A stretch of 26,719 nucleotides of DNA from an archaeon (GCA_021107835.1 JAIOSD010000058.1:1-26719), one strand, 5' to 3'. Counted from the first letter of the stretch, positions 6,217-14,640 are shown. Notes: a model not told the origin generated them from the sequence alone. A program made the numbers and translations.

Positions 6217-6782
6217 CCTGTTTCTTTTTCCATTGGTTCTGGTACTTCTTGAGGTAGTAATCCTTTGAATGCTGGAGTGGTGTAATGTATAATTGTTATT
6301 ATTAAATAAGCTGCTAAGAATATTGTTATAAATGCGCTTAAAGTTATATAGTTTAATGGGATATTTGCGTGAACAAAAAGAATTGCTAAAAAGGCTATAA
6401 AGCTTATTGGAAATTTTGATGATATTGCAAATGCTAGTTGTTCTGGTAATGCATGAAAGAAATCTATTAAAGTTAAGACAAAACCTAAGAATAATAGTGT
6501 GATAACTACTCCTGTTCTTACTGGATCCATCCACATTTGATTAATATGTAGGTGGTGTATGAGGTTTGCAGAGATAAAAATTAATATTAATGTATTTCCA
6601 AATGCTGTATTCCATCCGAGTTCTTCTTCTTTATATCTCCCAAAATACATTTCCATTAAAATTAGAGTTATAACTAATGGTGCTAATATCCAAAGGACTT
6701 CCTGAGTTAAAATTTGTCTTAAAATAAATATGGCCCTTTCATAGGTTTGTGTTAAAAATATTCCTAATACTAAAAGTTCCAT
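6213..6782 (-). CDS. Integral membrane protein of unknown function
   Basis: The 189-residue protein has about five hydrophobic segments (roughly 30-48, 60-77, 88-108, 118-140 and 145-167). Polar features include HHLH in the loop after segment two (NLIHHLHINQMWMD) and a soluble acidic tail (PQEVPEPMEKETG). The histidine cluster and the aspartate in the third helix (LTLIDFFHALPEQ) are the only candidate functional residues. It is transcribed divergently from the 770-residue surface protein with a TATA-like ATTTAAATAA about 24 nt upstream of its ATG. The function is unknown. Confidence 0.7.
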   Translation of the reverse strand: MELLVLGIFLTQTYERAIFILRQILTQEVLWILAPLVITLILMEMYFGRYKEEELGWNTAFGNTLILIFISANLIHHLHINQMWMDPVRTGVVITLLFLGFVLTLIDFFHALPEQLAFAISSKFPISFIAFLAILFVHANIPLNYITLSAFITIFLAAYLIITIIHYTTPAFKGLLPQEVPEPMEKETG

Positions 6783-6858
6783 AACTAACTTTTAAATTTG
6801 TTATTTAAATAATTTACTAGTCGATAGGCTTTTAAAACTCTTTTATACTATCTAATAC
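6783..6858. promoter_or_regulatory. Divergent promoter region
   Basis: This 76-bp gap separates the minus-strand membrane protein and the plus-strand surface protein. TTTAAAAC at 6831-6838 is 24.5 nt from the ATG at 6859, and ATTTAAATAA around 6802-6811 is about 24 nt from the ATG at 6782. Both genes therefore look leaderless. Confidence 0.45.
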
Positions 6859-9171
6859 ATGAAAAAGAGGGCCTATTTATTAATTTTAATAGTTATTATT
6901 AGTTGTCTCTTTTTTATTCTTGAACCTTCTATGTGGGATGAATTAACTAAGGAAAGATATTCACCGATTTTGAAAGATGCGCCTTTGCCAGAAATAATTG
7001 TTTCTCGTGTTGATGGGGAAGATTATTCTTTGCCTAATTGGGTTGAATCAGAGGAGTTTTCTGGTTATGTGTGTGGGGCGTGTGATAATGCTGTATCGGG
7101 GAATATGTGGATTGGCTGGGGTGATTTGGAACCGCAAAAAGGCGTGTATGACTGGGTGATATTGGAAAATCGTTTGACTAGTTTAGCAGCCCAAGGCAAG
7201 ACTGGAAGCCTTCATTTGTTAAGCATTACTGTTGGTGGTTCTAATAATGGCATTACTGTTTCAAACCAAGTTCCAGAGTGGGTTTATGAAGAATATGGTT
7301 TGGATCCAGAAAATTTGCCGATAGTTGGTGATTTGTTTGATATTATTGTTATCCCCCAATGGCGCGAAGAAATAAGAAATCATTTCAATAATTTAGTTAT
7401 CGCACTTGGTGAAGAATATAATAATGATCCTCGTTTAGAATCAGTTTATGTGCATGGTATTAGTAATAGTCGTGGAGAAGAATTATGGATGATGCAACCA
7501 TATCTTGATGATATTGAGTCAGATTGGGGTCTTACTCCGGAAGTTATGTATGATTGGCTTTCCTCAAGAATTGATGCTTATGCTGAAGCGTTTGAAGGTA
7601 ATGAATATAGACTTGCATGGGTTGGTGAACGGCCTGCATGGTTTCAGGAACGTCCAGATTTTGAGCAAGTTTCTAGAGATTTAATTGATTATGCTTGGTC
7701 TAAGGGTTTGGGTAATAGACATGGGGGTGTGGAGACATATACTTGGAGATTAGATATGGATTCTTTTGCCAATGAGGTTGTTGATGGTTATGTGATTGTA
7801 GATGAAGGTAGTCATATTTTTGATGGAAGATATTTTGGAGATGAAAATGAAGCATATGGTTCTACTTGGGAATGGTATTTTGGTAGTTATCACAGTGATC
7901 CTTATAGGTATAAAATGGCTATTATGAGGGCGTTACAATCACGCGTACGTTGGTTATGGTCTTATCCCCCTGCAGAAGAAATAAATCCTCCATTAAGTAA
8001 ATATGCCCGACTTTCATTTGGTAAAACAGTGGATAATTCTCCGGATGCTTGGGCTAGATTATTTGAAGCAGTTATTAATCCACAATATTATGGGGGAACT
8101 AATATTAAGAATTTTGAACGTTGGTTAATGCAACGAGATGTTGAGGGGGGTATGACTGTCCCCGCATTATATTACTATAAAGGATTTGATTCTGGAGCAG
8201 GATCTTTCTATGATTATACTGCTAGAAGAACTGATTTAATTTCAGGTAATAATACTATATACTTTGATTTGGATGATAATTTTGTTGTTAGGAGGGAGTG
8301 TGAGATTAAGGTTGAAATTTTAGATCAGGAAGCAACTACCTGGAATTTGATATATTCTTATGGTGCGGAGGAGGTTTCTAGTGAAGATATAACCACAGAT
8401 GGAAGCGGGGGTGTTGAAACTTATACTCTAGATATTAATGGTTGTGAGTTTAACAATGGGCTGGATTTTGATATGGATTTCAAGTTGGTTGTTACCGGTT
8501 CTAAAGATTTAGTTGTTAATTTGGTTAGGGTTGTTAGGGATAGTATTTGTGGGGATTCTACTTGTGATGCTGAGGAAAGTTGTAGTAGTTGTGCTTTAGA
8601 TTGTGGTGTTTGTAATACTAATGGGGGCAATGGTGGCAATGGTGGAAATGATGATGATATAGATGATGAAGTAATAACTTATTGTGGGGATGGATTTTGC
8701 GATTCAAATGAATCTTGTGAAGATTGTGTTTCTGATTGTGGAATTTGTTTATTTGAAGAGGGTTGGGAACTTAGTGGTTCTGAGATAGATATTTCTGGAA
8801 ATGCTGTTGAGGTTGTTACATCTGGGGGAGATTATAATCTAATTATAAATGATATTTCTGAAACTTTGAGTATTTATGATGTTAATGCTGAAAGTGTTAC
8901 ACTTAGTGTTAATGGGGTAGAGTACATTATTGAATCTGGAGTTAGTAAAGAGATAAATGTTGGGGGGTATGGTGTTTTTGTTAGTTATTTAGAAACGAAT
9001 GATGGAATAGTGAAGCTTTCTTTTAAAAATCAATGGGTAAGATCAACTGGAAGTTTTAATGTTTATTCAATTGTTTATTTGATTATTTATGCTTTGATTA
9101 TTTTTGTGATATTTTTCTTTATGATAAGAAGAGAACGTAAGAAATCTAAAAAGAGTAGTTTGATAGGTTGA
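6859..9171 (+). CDS. Large surface protein with glycosidase-like barrel and CGDG Cys repeats
   Basis: The 770-residue protein has an N-terminal hydrophobic segment (4-21) that is a signal peptide or anchor. A region resembling TIM-barrel glycosidases of the beta-galactosidase type follows (about 60-440): WGDLEPQKGVYDW (87-99) is the characteristic first-strand signature, and acidic residues near E208 (SRGEELWM) and E339 or D315 could be catalytic. A beta-rich domain comes next (about 455-560). Two Cys modules at about 564-585 and 609-630 share the pattern CGDxxCDxxESCxxCxxDCGxC and are joined by a GGNGGNGGN and Asp-rich linker. A last beta domain precedes a membrane helix (about 735-757) with a basic tail. 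It is an anchored exoprotein. Sugar hydrolysis is an inference; the catalytic pair is not certain. Confidence 0.7.
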   Translation: MKKRAYLLILIVIISCLFFILEPSMWDELTKERYSPILKDAPLPEIIVSRVDGEDYSLPNWVESEEFSGYVCGACDNAVSGNMWIGWGDLEPQKGVYDWVILENRLTSLAAQGKTGSLHLLSITVGGSNNGITVSNQVPEWVYEEYGLDPENLPIVGDLFDIIVIPQWREEIRNHFNNLVIALGEEYNNDPRLESVYVHGISNSRGEELWMMQPYLDDIESDWGLTPEVMYDWLSSRIDAYAEAFEGNEYRLAWVGERPAWFQERPDFEQVSRDLIDYAWSKGLGNRHGGVETYTWRLDMDSFANEVVDGYVIVDEGSHIFDGRYFGDENEAYGSTWEWYFGSYHSDPYRYKMAIMRALQSRVRWLWSYPPAEEINPPLSKYARLSFGKTVDNSPDAWARLFEAVINPQYYGGTNIKNFERWLMQRDVEGGMTVPALYYYKGFDSGAGSFYDYTARRTDLISGNNTIYFDLDDNFVVRRECEIKVEILDQEATTWNLIYSYGAEEVSSEDITTDGSGGVETYTLDINGCEFNNGLDFDMDFKLVVTGSKDLVVNLVRVVRDSICGDSTCDAEESCSSCALDCGVCNTNGGNGGNGGNDDDIDDEVITYCGDGFCDSNESCEDCVSDCGICLFEEGWELSGSEIDISGNAVEVVTSGGDYNLIINDISETLSIYDVNAESVTLSVNGVEYIIESGVSKEINVGGYGVFVSYLETNDGIVKLSFKNQWVRSTGSFNVYSIVYLIIYALIIFVIFFFMIRRERKKSKKSSLIG

Positions 9172-9172
9172 A

Positions 9173-9328
9173 TTAATTATTACACCAAGGGCATTTATTT
9201 GGGTGTTCTTCTTGTCTTTTTTTTATTTCTTTGAAGATATCTATCATTATTTTTGCTTTTAGTTGTTCTTCATCTAACTCTTCTAATGTTTTTTCATAGT
9301 TATAATTTTTTGGTAGTGGGATTTTCAT
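9173..9328 (-). CDS. Small CPWC protein (51 residues)
   Basis: This minus-strand ORF starts with ATG at 9328 and ends with TAA at 9173, immediately after the convergent surface protein. The product is MKIPLPKNYNYEKTLEELDE, then a helical charged stretch, ending in HPNKCPWCNN. The terminal CPWC is a half zinc-knuckle or redox-like CxxC. It fills an otherwise empty gap and shows protein-like composition with no internal rare features. Its function is unknown. Confidence 0.55.
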   Translation of the reverse strand: MKIPLPKNYNYEKTLEELDEEQLKAKIMIDIFKEIKKRQEEHPNKCPWCNN

Positions 9329-9380
9329 AACTCTTTGTTTTTTAGGAAGGTATTTATATTTTGTGTATTATTTTGTTGAT

Positions 9381-9638
9381 ATGCCTGGTGTATCATTAGA
9401 TGAACGGATTAAGAAATTTATTGATAAAGGATGGGGATTTGAGGATGAGGGGGATGTTTCTTATATCGTAAGTCCAAATGGAAATATTTATCATTCCGAA
9501 TGGTTTGGAACTCGTTTTTGTCCCATATGTAATGATTATTGGGAAAGTGAGTATCCTTGTATGAGGGAGTTTCATGTTGAAGGTGTGGAGAGTTTGGTGC
9601 CCTATAAAGGGAAAGCTAAAGATGCAATTGATTCTTAA
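9381..9638 (+). CDS. Small protein with CxxC motif, unknown function
   Basis: The 85-residue protein reads MPGVSLDERIKKFIDKGWGFEDE and then contains an aromatic part with FCPICNDYW and a later Cys (YPCMREF), suggesting a zinc-binding or structural site. The ATG at 9381 is preferred over a GTG at 9363 because TTTATATT (9353-9360) lies 24.5 nt upstream, the leaderless spacing used elsewhere. It converges with the AlkD gene, with 3 bp between stops. No family is recognised. Confidence 0.6.
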   Translation: MPGVSLDERIKKFIDKGWGFEDEGDVSYIVSPNGNIYHSEWFGTRFCPICNDYWESEYPCMREFHVEGVESLVPYKGKAKDAIDS

Positions 9639-9641
9639 TGA

Positions 9642-10343
9642 TCATTTTTTCATATAATGTTTTCTTTGTTCTTCTGAAAGTTTTTCTAAGGAATATCTGA
9701 GCATTGTTCTAGGCATTATTTTATAATGTTTATCTAAGAAATTTATTAACTGTTTTTCATCTTTTTTCCCCATTTCTCTTAACATCCAACCAACTGCCTT
9801 GTGGATTAAATCGTGTTTGTCTTGTAAAAGTATTTCTGAAATATTAATTGTGTCTTGAAAATCGTTATTTCTTATGAAAGTAAAAGTTGAAATTATTGCT
9901 ATTCTTTTTTTCCATAGGTGATCTGATGTTGCAAACTCATATAGTATTCTTTTTCTCGATTTTCTGTCTAGCAAATACTCTCCTACTATATTTGGTGCGG
10001 TTACATCTACTAAATCCCAGTTGTTTATGGAATTGTAGTTTTTTATGTAGAAATCATAAATCTCTTTTTTTGTGTCTTCATCTGCTTTTTTATATTTGTA
10101 GGTTAGAATTATTAATGCAGTCATTCGATGTTCGTGGTAGGAAGAGGTTATTAATTCTTGAAGAACTTCTAGTGAAATATTTATATATTTTTTAGCTATT
10201 ACTCTTTGTTCAGGCATGGTTAATCCTAAGAATTGATCCCCTTCTCCATATTGTTTTGGACCTGTTTTGAAGAATCTCATGTAGATTTTAGCTTTTTCTA
10301 AGTTGGCACTTTTTTGTAGTTCTTGTTTTATTTGTTGAATCAT
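9642..10343 (-). CDS. DNA alkylation repair glycosylase, AlkD family
   Basis: The 233-residue protein is all-helical with HEAT-like repeats and matches AlkD. The opening KTGPKQYGEGDQFLGLTMP (about 27-44) is a family signature. W109 and D113 (NNWDLVDV), R147 (WKKRIAI) and W186 (AVGWMLREMGK) fall at almost the same numbers as the functional W109, D113, R148 and W187 of Bacillus cereus AlkD. Such enzymes excise cationic alkylated bases such as 3-methyladenine and 7-methylguanine from DNA without base flipping. The length is usual. It lies downstream of the tRNA-Ser gene on the same strand and may be transcribed from its own weak promoter or read through. Confidence 0.9.
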   Translation of the reverse strand: MIQQIKQELQKSANLEKAKIYMRFFKTGPKQYGEGDQFLGLTMPEQRVIAKKYINISLEVLQELITSSYHEHRMTALIILTYKYKKADEDTKKEIYDFYIKNYNSINNWDLVDVTAPNIVGEYLLDRKSRKRILYEFATSDHLWKKRIAIISTFTFIRNNDFQDTINISEILLQDKHDLIHKAVGWMLREMGKKDEKQLINFLDKHYKIMPRTMLRYSLEKLSEEQRKHYMKK

Positions 10344-10352
10344 TTTAAAAAA

Positions 10353-10435
10353 CGCCGCAACTGGGATTTGAACCCAGATGCCCGTGAGGGCCAGGCTTTC
10401 CAGGCCTGTGCAATACCAGATTATGCGATCGCGGC
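10353..10435 (-). tRNA. tRNA-Ser (anticodon GGA)
   Basis: On the minus strand the 83-nt molecule has the acceptor GCCGCGA pairing with TTGCGGC, discriminator G and no encoded CCA. The anticodon stem-loop is CAGGC-CUGGAAA-GCCUG, giving anticodon GGA. A class II variable arm (GCCC-UCAC-GGGC) identifies serine. The T arm is CTGGG-TTCAAAT-CCCAG. A TTTATAAA-type box at about 10461-10468 lies 29 nt upstream. No intron is seen. Confidence 0.95.
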
Positions 10436-10518
10436 ATAGAAATTGAGCTGTAAAAGTAATTTATAAATCTTGTCTTTCCGAATGTTTTAAATATACTTAA
10501 ATTAAGTTAATAAATCTT

Positions 10519-10749
10519 ATGATAGATATTATTTTGATACTGGGAGGGATAGGTCTTATTTTAATTATTTTAGGGGTTATTGTTAAACGAAGAGGATTTA
10601 AAGAAACAAGAAGAAATCAAGATTTGTATTATATTTTTGGGGGGATTTTTTTATTGATATATAGTATTTCTATAAAAAATTATATTTTTATTGTTTTACA
10701 GTTACTTTTTATTTTAGCTGCTTTGTGGGATTATAAAAAAAGAAAATAG
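10519..10749 (+). CDS. Small membrane protein of unknown function
   Basis: The 76-residue protein has three hydrophobic helices (about 3-22, 38-52 and 53-70) with short basic loops (KRRGFKETRRNQ) and a basic C-terminus (DYKKRK). TTTAAATATA around 10486-10495 provides a promoter. The gene is 36 nt upstream of the CNNM-like gene and may be co-transcribed with it. No family is recognised. Confidence 0.55.
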   Translation: MIDIILILGGIGLILIILGVIVKRRGFKETRRNQDLYYIFGGIFLLIYSISIKNYIFIVLQLLFILAALWDYKKRK

Positions 10750-10785
10750 AACAATTTAAATATAAAAAATTCTAGGATTTAGATT

Positions 10786-12012
10786 ATGTTATGGATAGAG
10801 ATTTCGATTTTAGTTGTATTAATTTTATTATCTGGTTTTTTCTCTGGAATAGAAACTGCAATGATTTCTCTTAATCAAGTTAAAGTTAAGACTTTATTGA
10901 AACAAAAGAAAAGGGGGGCAGAAACATTTCATAGATTAAAAAGTAATCCTCATAAATTGATTATTACATTACTAATAGGGAATAATTTAGTTAATATTGG
11001 TGCTGCTTCTTTTGCAACTGTTGTGTTTACACAATTGTTTGGTTCTAGTGGTCTTGGAATTGCTACAGGAATTATGACTTTTATGATTTTGGTGTTTGGT
11101 GAGATAACCCCTAAAACATTTGCTGCACAAAATGCAGAAAGAATTTCTCTTTTAGTTGCGAGGCCTATTGAAATTTTGTCTTACATCTTATTACCTTTTG
11201 TCTGGTTGTTTGGAATGATATCTAAGGGGATGTTGAAATTATTAGGTTCTAAAGAAGATGGTTCTCTTTCTGAAGAAGAATTAAGAACAATAGTCACTAT
11301 GGGACGTGATGAAGGGTTGTTGGGTAAGGAAGCGGCGAATATTATGCATAATGTTTTGAAATTTGAAGGTACTAAAGTAGTAGAAGTAATGACACTAAAA
11401 GATGATATTGAGATGGTTGATGGGGAGAAAAAATTAAAAGATGTTGTTGATTTTGTGGTTAAGACTTCTTATTCTAAATATCCTGTTTATGTTAGAAGTA
11501 AAATAGTTGGAGTTTTAGATGTAGATGATGTTTTGAAAGCTATGAAAAATAAAAAGTTTAATATTAAGATTAAAAGTTTGTGTAAGAAACCTTATTTTGT
11601 TGATTCTGATAAGGAGATTGATGATTTGCTTTCTGAGTTTGAAGGTAAACAAATTCCAATGGCAATTGTTTTAGATGGAAAGAAATTGATTGGTTTAGCT
11701 ACTGTTGAAGATATTTTGGAGGAGATTGTTGGTGATATTTTTGATAAGAGTAAAAGGGGGGGTTTATACATCAGAAAAATAAATGAAAAATTAATTAGAG
11801 TTGATGCTAAGGTTTCTGTAGCTGAAGTGAATAAAGTATTACATGTTGGTTTAAAATCTAAACATTTTGATACTATTGGTGCTTTTGTTGAACATAAGTT
11901 GAAAAAAGTTCCTATTAGAGGGGATAAAATTAAGCTTAGGAAAGTTATTTTAGAAGTGGATAGAGTTACTAAAAAGCATGGCATTAAAAGTGTTCAATTA
12001 ATGAAAAGGTAA
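10786..12012 (+). CDS. CNNM/CorC-type (HlyC family) membrane protein
   Basis: The 408 residues show the family's three parts. The DUF21/CNNM membrane domain (about 1-180) contains SGFFSGIETAMISLN, GNNLVNIGAAS and VFGEITPKTFAAQNAE, which in CNNM proteins line the ion site. A pair of CBS domains (about 195-320) includes VVEVMTLKDDIEMVD and YSKYPVYVRSKIVGVLDVDDVLKAM. A CorC_HlyC domain (about 325-408) ends the protein. Family members are linked to magnesium or other divalent-cation efflux, with CBS domains sensing Mg-ATP. The length is normal. Confidence 0.92.
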   Translation: MLWIEISILVVLILLSGFFSGIETAMISLNQVKVKTLLKQKKRGAETFHRLKSNPHKLIITLLIGNNLVNIGAASFATVVFTQLFGSSGLGIATGIMTFMILVFGEITPKTFAAQNAERISLLVARPIEILSYILLPFVWLFGMISKGMLKLLGSKEDGSLSEEELRTIVTMGRDEGLLGKEAANIMHNVLKFEGTKVVEVMTLKDDIEMVDGEKKLKDVVDFVVKTSYSKYPVYVRSKIVGVLDVDDVLKAMKNKKFNIKIKSLCKKPYFVDSDKEIDDLLSEFEGKQIPMAIVLDGKKLIGLATVEDILEEIVGDIFDKSKRGGLYIRKINEKLIRVDAKVSVAEVNKVLHVGLKSKHFDTIGAFVEHKLKKVPIRGDKIKLRKVILEVDRVTKKHGIKSVQLMKR

Positions 12013-12050
12013 TCCTTAAAATTTATAAAGTGTTTTATGTTTTTTCTTTT

Positions 12051-13871
12051 ATGTGCGGTATATCAGCTTATATTGGTGAGAAAGAGGCGGTTCCTATTCT
12101 TTTAGAAGGGATAAAACGGTTAGAGTATCGAGGTTATGATTCGTGTGGGGTTGCTACTATCTTTGAGAAGGAATTAGTATGTAGAAAGGGTGCAGGAAAG
12201 ATAAAGGATGTTAACTCTAAGTTAAAGCTTTTTGAATTAAAAGGTTGTGTTGGTATCGCGCAAACTCGTTGGGCAACTCATGGGGAGCCAAATGATGTTA
12301 ATGCTCATCCGCATTTTAGTGAAAATAAAGAAATTGCTATTGTTCATAATGGGATAATAGAAAATGCCAGTTCTTTAAGAAAAGTTTTGCGAGAAAAAGG
12401 ATATAATTTTAGAAGTAAAACAGATAGTGAAGTTGTGGCTTTTTTAATAGAAGATTTAATTAAAGAAGGGAATAGTATGGGGGATGCTTTTATGAAAGCT
12501 TTGAAGCTGGTTGAAGGTGCTTTTGCTATTGTTGCGATTAATAGAAAAAAACCCCACAAATTGTATGTTGCTAAACAAAGTAGCCCCCTTGTGTTGGGTA
12601 TTGCTAATGATGGGCTCTATGTTGCTTCAGATATTCTTCCTATTCAAAAATATACTAGGAAAGTTGTTTATCTACAAGATGGGGATGTTGGTATTTTAAC
12701 TAAAAGTAATTATTCTATTAGAGATTTAAGCAATGTTGATGTTAATAGAGATGTTAATGAGTTAAATGAAGAAATAGAGGAAACCTCTATTGGAAATTTT
12801 GAGCATTTTATGTTGAAAGAAATACATGAACAACCAAAAACAATTCATAGGGCTTTTAGGGGGAGGATAGATAATGACACTGCTAAATTTGGGGGTTTGA
12901 ATATCTCTGAAAAAGAATTGAAAAGGATTAAAAGGATTATTTTGGTTGGTTGTGGAACTTCTTGGCATGCTTGTTTGGTGGGTGGTTATTTGTTAGAAGA
13001 TATTGCGAAAATTCCTTCACAAGTGGAATATGCGTCTGAATTCAGGTATAAGAAACCGGTTTTGAAAGAAGATGATTTACTTGTTGTGTTATCTCAAAGT
13101 GGAGAAACTGCTGATTCAATAGCTGCTATTAATGAGGCTAAGAAAAAAGGAGTTAAAACTATTGGTTTGGTTAATAGTGTTGGATCTTCAATAGCTAGGT
13201 TGGTTGATGGTGGGATTTATTTGCATGCTGGGCAAGAGATTGGAGTTGCATCTACTAAAACTTTTACTTCTCATTTGGCGGTTTTGTATTTGTTGAGTGT
13301 TTATTTGGGTAGGTTAAATGGTTCGTTAGATAGTGAAAAGGCTAAAGAAATGTTGAATGAGTTGGAAGGAATTCCTGGTATTGTTTCTGAAATGTTAAAG
13401 GATTCCTCTAAAATTGAAGAGGTTGCTTCTAAATATTTTGAAGGTAATAATGCGTTGTATTTGGGCAGACATTATAATTTTCCTATTGCTCTGGAAGGTG
13501 CTTTAAAGTTGAAAGAAATATCTTATATTCATGCTGAAGGTTATCCTGCTGCTGAGATGAAACACGGACCTATTGCTTTGATTGATGAAAATATGCCTGT
13601 TGTTGTGATTGCACCTGAAGGTCGGTTATATAGTAAGATTTTGAGTAATATTGAAGAAGTTAAATCTCGTAGGGGTAAAGTTATTGTTATCACTACAAAT
13701 GGTTTAGAAGATGGTTTTGATGAAGTTATTAAAATTCCGAAAGTTTCTGATTATCTAATGCCTTTGGTTTCAGTTATTCCTGTGCAGCTTTTATCTTATT
13801 ATGTTGCTAAGAAAAGAGGTTGTGATATTGATAAACCTAGAAATTTAGCTAAGTCTGTTACAGTTGAGTAA
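12051..13871 (+). CDS. glmS: Glutamine-fructose-6-phosphate aminotransferase (isomerizing)
   Basis: The 606-residue enzyme makes glucosamine-6-phosphate from fructose-6-phosphate and glutamine, the first step toward UDP-GlcNAc. The start is set by MCGISAYIGE: Cys2 becomes the N-terminal glutaminase nucleophile after Met removal, so an in-frame start 21 nt upstream is rejected. TTTATAAA at 12022-12029 sits 25.5 nt before this ATG. The glutaminase domain (1-225) has TRWATHGEPNDVNAHPH. Two SIS sugar-isomerase domains (about 280-420 and 450-600) include GCGTSWHA, SQSGETADS and EGALKLKEISYIHAEGYPAAEMKHGP. The C-terminus PRNLAKSVTVE is the conserved end of full-length GlmS. No riboswitch is possible in the leaderless transcript. 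Confidence 0.96.
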   Translation: MCGISAYIGEKEAVPILLEGIKRLEYRGYDSCGVATIFEKELVCRKGAGKIKDVNSKLKLFELKGCVGIAQTRWATHGEPNDVNAHPHFSENKEIAIVHNGIIENASSLRKVLREKGYNFRSKTDSEVVAFLIEDLIKEGNSMGDAFMKALKLVEGAFAIVAINRKKPHKLYVAKQSSPLVLGIANDGLYVASDILPIQKYTRKVVYLQDGDVGILTKSNYSIRDLSNVDVNRDVNELNEEIEETSIGNFEHFMLKEIHEQPKTIHRAFRGRIDNDTAKFGGLNISEKELKRIKRIILVGCGTSWHACLVGGYLLEDIAKIPSQVEYASEFRYKKPVLKEDDLLVVLSQSGETADSIAAINEAKKKGVKTIGLVNSVGSSIARLVDGGIYLHAGQEIGVASTKTFTSHLAVLYLLSVYLGRLNGSLDSEKAKEMLNELEGIPGIVSEMLKDSSKIEEVASKYFEGNNALYLGRHYNFPIALEGALKLKEISYIHAEGYPAAEMKHGPIALIDENMPVVVIAPEGRLYSKILSNIEEVKSRRGKVIVITTNGLEDGFDEVIKIPKVSDYLMPLVSVIPVQLLSYYVAKKRGCDIDKPRNLAKSVTVE

Positions 13872-13874
13872 ATT

Positions 13875-14114
13875 TTAAGATATCTCTTTTTCCATAAATC
13901 TTTCTATTTTGGAAGACATTTTATATCCTTTTTTTTGGCAAAAGTTTCTAAAATTTCTAAAAATATTTTCGTCTATTGTAAAATTAACCCTTTTTTTATA
14001 ACTTAATTTAGGAAGTTTTTTTGTTCTTTCGAATTCCATTAAGACTTCAAAGTATTCTGGGTGTTCATTTACTATTTTTCTTGCCCTTTTTACGATTCGT
14101 TTACCTGATAGCAT
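13875..14114 (-). CDS. RHH-type antitoxin of the doc module
   Basis: The 79-residue protein has a basic N-terminal half (KRIVKRARKIVNEHPEYFEVL) and a C-terminal ribbon-helix-helix-like part: KRVNFTIDENIFRNFRNFCQKKG, then MSSKIERFMEK. The strand NFTIDENI would insert in the DNA major groove. It overlaps the 3' end of the Doc gene by 14 bp, and GGAGAATG upstream of its ATG is a ribosome binding site within that gene. The order toxin-then-antitoxin is opposite to P1 phd-doc. The overlap and the palindromic operator upstream suggest translational coupling and autorepression. Confidence 0.68.
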   Translation of the reverse strand: MLSGKRIVKRARKIVNEHPEYFEVLMEFERTKKLPKLSYKKRVNFTIDENIFRNFRNFCQKKGYKMSSKIERFMEKEIS

Positions 14115-14433
14115 CTTTAATCATTCTCCTTATTTTTGTTATGTCATTTATGTTCTTTTTTAATATTTCAATTATTATTTTGTCTATTTTGTAAGGATCG
14201 TAACCTAGTTTGTGTTCTTCTATTATGGCCATCATTAGTGCAGATGCAGTCCTCTTATTTCCTTCTTCAAATACATGGTCTATTAGTATTGCTCTAACCA
14301 AATATGATAGTTGTTTAACCCAATCTTTTGAATGTCTTAGACTTGAAAGTGCGAATTCTAGACTACTTTTATTTATCAGATTCCCGTTGTCAAATTCTTT
14401 ATTTATGTTTATTATATCTTGTTTATCTATCAT
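14101..14433 (-). CDS. Doc/Fic-family toxin
   Basis: The 110-residue protein contains the Doc-like motif HVFEEGNKRTAS (H53 to S64). H53 is the catalytic histidine of the HxFx[D/E]xNKR core, and Lys60 replaces the glycine of classical Fic AMP transferases, as in Doc kinases, which phosphorylate EF-Tu. The archaeal target could be EF-1A, an inference. The start MIDKQDII at 14433 is chosen over an upstream in-frame start at 14487 because a 22-bp palindrome and TATA box lie between them and would otherwise be coding. The length is close to that of Doc (126). Confidence 0.82.
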   Translation of the reverse strand: MIDKQDIININKEFDNGNLINKSSLEFALSSLRHSKDWVKQLSYLVRAILIDHVFEEGNKRTASALMMAIIEEHKLGYDPYKIDKIIIEILKKNINDITKIRRMIKDAIR

Positions 14434-14437
14434 TTTT

Positions 14438-14459
14438 ATATACACACTAGTGTGTATAT
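14438..14459. promoter_or_regulatory. Perfect 22-bp palindromic operator of the doc/RHH module
   Basis: The half-site ATATACACACT is followed by its exact reverse complement with no spacer. It ends 4 bp from the doc ATG at 14433. TTTATAAG at 14462-14469 (CTTATAAA on the coding strand) is the likely TATA box, placing the transcription start inside the palindrome. This is the position expected for an autorepressor such as the RHH antitoxin. Confidence 0.75.
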
Positions 14460-14571
14460 TATTTATAAGCTTTTTGGTTTTTAACAATATAACTCCTTAA
14501 GTGATTCTGTGAAAATTAACTATTGTTTACAAAATATAAATCTTTATATATTTTTGATTGTTTTGATTAGT

Positions 14572-14640
14572 ATGACTAGGTTATTATGTATGGATAAATG
14601 TACTTTTAATCTAGGGTGTAGGTTCTCTATTTGTTGTTAA
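14572..14640 (+). CDS. Possible 22-residue Cys-rich peptide or leader ORF
   Basis: The ATG at 14572 lies 25.5 nt after the centre of TTTATATA (14543-14550), exactly the leaderless spacing of other genes here. The frame encodes a 22-residue peptide with five cysteines (C6, C10, C16, C21, C22), beginning MTRLLCMDKC and ending RFSICC. The next gene, starting at 14727 behind its own Shine-Dalgarno sequence, is also Cys-rich. It could be a metal-binding peptide or an upstream regulatory ORF; chance is also possible at this length. Confidence 0.35.
   Translation: MTRLLCMDKCTFNLGCRFSICC

Noticed and set aside
8620..8650. Tandem repeat GGCAATGGT-like units
   Set aside because: It is a three-unit Gly-Gly-Asn linker in the surface protein, too short to be a separate repeat element.
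14210..14500. Plus-strand frame of 96 codons over the doc gene
   Set aside because: It is antisense to a recognised Doc motif and runs through the palindromic operator.
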